A stretch of 64,000 bases of DNA, taken from contig CAXSBZ010000004.1 of NCBI GenBank assembly GCA_964236465.1, positions 92,157 through 156,156 of the forward strand. The letters run 5' to 3'. Source of the stretch: Mucilaginibacter_A sp964236465 (GTDB lineage: Bacteria > Bacteroidota > Bacteroidia > Sphingobacteriales > Sphingobacteriaceae). The stretch's first letter is position 1, and each line of letters begins with the position of its first letter. The position numbers were made by a program, and so were the translations under genes. Positions 60,955 to 64,000 of the stretch are shown here, one piece after another. Under the pieces are notes generated by a model that was given only the letters and a program-made list of their open reading frames with translations, did no database searches and was not told the DNA's origin.

Positions 60955-63726
60955 ATGAATTTTAAGTTTTACCTGATACTGTTTTTATCGGTGTTTTTTC
61001 AGGCTTCGGTATCGCAGGCACAAAAAATCCCGTCGCCCAAAGAATTTTTTGGGTTTAATATTGGCGATGATTATAAGCTAACCAATTACACGCAGGCGTC
61101 TGCTTATTACAAAAAACTGGCTGCTTCGCCACGCACTAAATTGGTGGATATTGGTTTGACGGAGGAAGGCCGGCATCAATACATGCTGATTGTTTCTTCC
61201 CCGGAAAACATTAAAAAACTAAGCCGCTACAAAGAAATCTCCCAAAAGCTGGCCCACGCGGATGAACTGAACAATGTTCAGGCAAAAACTTTGGCTGCCG
61301 AAGGAAAAGCGGTGATTTGGATTGATGGTGGGTTGCATGCTACAGAAGTGGTTGGCGCACACCAATTGATCGAAACCATGTATCAGCTGGTAACCCGGAC
61401 TGATGAGGAAACGATGAACATTTTAAATAATGATGTAGTCCTGCTGGCACATGCCAACCCAGACGGGCAGGAACTGGTTTCCAATTGGTACATGCGGGAA
61501 AAAGACCCTTTGAAGCGCAAAATGGACGTGCCCCGTTTGTGGCAGAAATATGTGGGCCACGATAACAACCGCGATTTTTACATGATGAACATGAAGGAAA
61601 GCCAGAACATCAGCAAGCAGCTTTTTGTGGAGTGGATCCCGCAGATTATGTACAACCACCACCAGCGTGGCCCGGCAGGTTCTGTGCTGGCCGGCCCGCC
61701 GTACCGCGATCCGTTTAATTATGTTTTTGATCCGCTGATTGTGACCAGTATTGATGCCGTTGGCGCGGCGATGAACAATCGTTTGAATGTGGAAGGAAAA
61801 CCCGGTTATACACAACGTGCTGGTTCTCAGTTTTCTACTTGGTGGAATGGTGGTTTGCGTACCACGCCCTATTTCCATAACATGGTTGGTTTATTAACCG
61901 AAATCATCGGTAACCCAACGCCGGAAACGGTTGCTTTGGTGCCTGATCGCTTGATCCCGAATGGTGCCACGCCAAACCCGGTAGTGCCGCAAGTATGGCA
62001 TTTTCGGCAGTCGATTGATTATTCGGTTTCCCTGAATTATGCCGTGCTGGATTACGCCGCGCGTTACCGCTCGGAATTGTTGTACAACATTTACAAGATG
62101 GGTAAAAACGCCATCAACCGCGGCGATGAAGATCACTGGACTTTTTATCCGAAGTACATTGATTCTATCAAAACGGCTTACCAAAAAGACAAAAAAGCCG
62201 GTAAAAAAGACAGCAGTAGAACCGGCACAAGCGAGTTTTCTTTTGGCCGGGAAGATACGATCCCAAATAAATATTACGCCCAAATCCTGAAGAATCCGGC
62301 TTACCGCGATGCGCGTGGTTATATTATTTCTGCTGATCAGACTGATTTCCCGACGGCTGTAAAATTTATCAACGCATTGCTTTATTCGGGCATCCAAGTG
62401 CAAAAAGCGACGGCTGATTTTACCGTTGCCGGGAAAAAATATCCGGCTGGTTCTTATGTTGTAAAGAACGATCAGGCGTTCCGGCCGCACGTGATGGATA
62501 TGTTTGAACCTCAGAACCATCCGAATGATTTCCAGTATGAAGGCGGGCCGCCGATCCGTCCGTACGATTCGGCCGGCTGGACTTTGGCTTTCCAAATGGG
62601 TGTCAAATTTGACCGGATCCTGGACGGTTTTAATGGTCCGTTTCAGAAAGTTGCTTACGGTGCCATCCAATCTCCGCCAAAACAAAATTTAGTGGCCGCT
62701 AAAGCTGGTTATTTGTTGAGTCCGGCTATCAATAATTCTTTTGTAGCCGTGAATGATTTGCTGAAAGCGGGCGTTCCGGTTTATCGTTTGCCGCAAGGTT
62801 CGGTACAAATGCCAGCCGGAACTTTCTTTGTTCCTGCTTCGGCCCAAGCCCAAAATGTGTTGATAAAAGAAGCATCGGATTTAGGTTTGAAAGTGATGGA
62901 TGCCGCGCAAAAACCGGCGGATGCTGTTCAGATTTTGCCAACGCGGATTGCCATTTGGAACAATTACGGCGGTTCGATTCCTTCCGGCTGGATCCGCTGG
63001 TTAATGGAGCAGTATCATTATTCGGCCCAAATTATCTATCCGCAGGAAATAGATGCCGGAAATTTGAAGCAGAAATATGATGTCATGATTTTTGTGACCG
63101 GTGCCATTCCGGCGCTTGGCCGCGCAGAAAATCAGGCAGGCGAAGGCGGTTCCGGCAGGCAACCAAAAGCGGATTCTATCCCAACCGAATACCACTCGTG
63201 GCTGGGCAAAATTACTGCGGAGAAATCCATCCCTCAGCTTAAAAAATTTATGGAAGCGGGCGGAACGGTAGTTACCATCGGCACAAGTACCAATTTGGCT
63301 TATCAGATTGGTTTGCCGGTGCATAATTACCTTACGGAAACCGGCCCGAACGGCAAAGAACGGCCGCTTCCGGGAACGAAATATTACATCCCGGGAAGTT
63401 TGCTGCGTACGAATTTTGATACTTCGGAACCTGCAAATTATGGCATGATGGCCGAAACAGACGTGAATTTTGACCGTAGCCCGGTTTTTAAACTGGATAC
63501 AGATGCCGAAGCAAAAGGCATAAAACGGCTGGCCTGGTTTGCCACCGACAAACCGTTGGACAGCGGCTGGGCCTGGGGCCAAAAATACCTGAAAGACGGC
63601 ACAGCAGCATTTGTGGCCAAAGTTGGTTTGGGCAAATTGTATGCTTTCGGGCCGGAAATTACGTTCCGTGGGCAGGCGCAAAATACGTTCCGGCTGTTGT
63701 TTAACCAATTGTATATGAGCAAGTAA
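60955..63726 (+). CDS. Secreted M14-family zinc carboxypeptidase
   Basis: The 923-residue protein has a signal peptide (to about SQAQ, residue 23). The M14 domain has zinc ligands HATE (GGLHATEVVGAHQL, near residue 127) and a later His in MYNHHQRGP, with HANPDGQELVSNW and DNNRDFYMMN between them. The rest (about 400-923) includes a segment with a glutamine amidotransferase-like pattern (YDVMIFVTGAIPAL; GGTVVTIGTSTNLAYQI). Its length fits large Bacteroidota M14 peptidases. Motif copies 60976-60989 and 62862-62875 are coding. It is independent of the toxin-antitoxin pair upstream. Confidence 0.9.
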   Translation: MNFKFYLILFLSVFFQASVSQAQKIPSPKEFFGFNIGDDYKLTNYTQASAYYKKLAASPRTKLVDIGLTEEGRHQYMLIVSSPENIKKLSRYKEISQKLAHADELNNVQAKTLAAEGKAVIWIDGGLHATEVVGAHQLIETMYQLVTRTDEETMNILNNDVVLLAHANPDGQELVSNWYMREKDPLKRKMDVPRLWQKYVGHDNNRDFYMMNMKESQNISKQLFVEWIPQIMYNHHQRGPAGSVLAGPPYRDPFNYVFDPLIVTSIDAVGAAMNNRLNVEGKPGYTQRAGSQFSTWWNGGLRTTPYFHNMVGLLTEIIGNPTPETVALVPDRLIPNGATPNPVVPQVWHFRQSIDYSVSLNYAVLDYAARYRSELLYNIYKMGKNAINRGDEDHWTFYPKYIDSIKTAYQKDKKAGKKDSSRTGTSEFSFGREDTIPNKYYAQILKNPAYRDARGYIISADQTDFPTAVKFINALLYSGIQVQKATADFTVAGKKYPAGSYVVKNDQAFRPHVMDMFEPQNHPNDFQYEGGPPIRPYDSAGWTLAFQMGVKFDRILDGFNGPFQKVAYGAIQSPPKQNLVAAKAGYLLSPAINNSFVAVNDLLKAGVPVYRLPQGSVQMPAGTFFVPASAQAQNVLIKEASDLGLKVMDAAQKPADAVQILPTRIAIWNNYGGSIPSGWIRWLMEQYHYSAQIIYPQEIDAGNLKQKYDVMIFVTGAIPALGRAENQAGEGGSGRQPKADSIPTEYHSWLGKITAEKSIPQLKKFMEAGGTVVTIGTSTNLAYQIGLPVHNYLTETGPNGKERPLPGTKYYIPGSLLRTNFDTSEPANYGMMAETDVNFDRSPVFKLDTDAEAKGIKRLAWFATDKPLDSGWAWGQKYLKDGTAAFVAKVGLGKLYAFGPEITFRGQAQNTFRLLFNQLYMSK

Positions 63727-63740
63727 ATCAATTTTTAGGT

Positions 63741-63810
63741 GGTAAAAGAAGCATCGGCCTTACCCCGGTCCTTTCCATAATAGAGGGAGAATGCGGATGC
63801 TTCTTTTATC
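63741..63810. repeat. Inverted motif pair after the M14 gene
   Basis: GGTAAAAGAAGCAT at 63741-63754 (flank AATTTTTAGGT) and ATGCTTCTTTTATC at 63797-63810 (followed by GGCTGTTTTTTT). Arms pair over about 13 bases around 42 bases. It lies 15 bases past the stop codon and has a downstream T-run, so it probably ends the M14 transcript. Confidence 0.8.
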
Positions 63811-63833
63811 GGCTGTTTTTTTGATCGATTTAA

Positions 63834-63962
63834 AAAGGACACACCCCTAACCCCTCTCGAGAGGGGAAGCATAGTTTGTTACCTTTCTATCTGCTGCTTT
63901 TAACCGATAGAAAAGTTTGCGAGCGATTTCCCCTCTTGAGAGGGGCCAGGGGTGTGTCCTTT
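63834..63962. repeat. 129-bp long imperfect palindrome (REP/MITE-like)
   Basis: The left arm starts AAAGGACACACCCCTAACCC and contains the 16-base palindrome CCCCTCTCGAGAGGGG. The right arm contains CCCCTCTTGAGAGGGG and ends AGGGGTGTGTCCTTT. Arms of about 34 bases pair almost fully, and an inner stem (TTTCTATC/GATAGAAA) continues the hairpin. It has no coding potential. I recall similar GGACACACCCCTAACCCCTC repeats between genes in other Bacteroidota. Confidence 0.8.
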
Positions 63963-64000
63963 CTTTTGATAACAATTGAATTAACGTTTAACCTAATGCT

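Noticed and set aside
61894..63708. Long minus-strand frames (263 and 235 codons)
   Set aside because: Antisense to the M14 carboxypeptidase gene, with no recognisable domain and low-complexity composition.
1..64000. CRISPR array, tRNA, rRNA, transposase or integrase
   Set aside because: I found no regularly spaced repeats, cloverleaf candidates, rRNA stretches or transposase/integrase motifs on either strand.

Overview
The window is a chromosomal segment of a Bacteroidota bacterium, most likely of the Sphingobacteriales or a close relative. Supporting signs are the gliding/type IX secretion genes gldKLMN, an alternative complex III joined to a caa3-type cytochrome oxidase cluster, DUF4271, DUF4286 and DUF2461 genes, LytTR signalling, Bacteroidota-type -7 promoter boxes (TAnnTTTG), and a moderately A+T-rich sequence. 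The species cannot be fixed from the sequence alone. I saw no rRNA, tRNA, CRISPR array, transposase or integrase.

Layout. 1-4.8 kb: gldK-L-M-N (minus). 5-8.5 kb: hemD with DUF4271 and an FGGY sugar kinase (minus). 8.6-12.8 kb: a coiled-coil orphan, hemW, a fasciclin protein and two tandem JmjC-like cupin paralogues (plus). 12.8-15.7 kb: S41 protease, endonuclease III-like glycosylase and a DUF4440 protein (minus). 15.8-21.8 kb: PfkB kinase, VWA protein, MoxR/ChlI-type AAA+ ATPase, metallophosphoesterase and UbiA-like protein (plus). 21.9-23.1 kb: a low-G+C two-gene cassette (DUF6978-like and DUF1828-like). 23.1-27.6 kb: an S9-family lipoprotein without its catalytic Ser and His, then a histidine kinase and an OmpR-type regulator (minus). 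27.7-30.4 kb: TPR protein, DUF4286 and rfbC (plus). 30.5-32.0 kb: OmpA lipoprotein and DUF2461 (minus). 32.1-48.8 kb: a long respiratory cluster, transcribed actA-B-C-D-E-F, coxB, coxA, ctaA, ctaB, two subunit III genes, subunit IV, SCO1, DUF420 and a small membrane protein (minus). 49-64 kb: a deoxyhypusine synthase-like protein, an outer-membrane barrel, a methyltransferase, a SirB1-like protein, a LytTR two-component pair facing an HExxH protein, prfB with a programmed frameshift, an esterase, pgi, a RelE/ParE-type toxin-antitoxin pair and an M14 carboxypeptidase.

The most striking feature is not a gene. A short oriented motif, AGGTNGATAAAAGAAGCAT with a T-rich 5' flank (variant core TAAAAACAGYAT), recurs about forty times on both strands. 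It lies inside genes in all reading frames and, far more densely, between genes. Seven times it forms a close inverted pair that would fold as a terminator-like hairpin. This distribution resembles DNA uptake sequences of Neisseria and Pasteurellaceae and is my main candidate for an undescribed system. Another notable structure is the toxin-antitoxin pair held between two 83-bp copies (about 92% identical) of the pgi 3' end plus its terminator. A 129-bp palindromic repeat closes the window.
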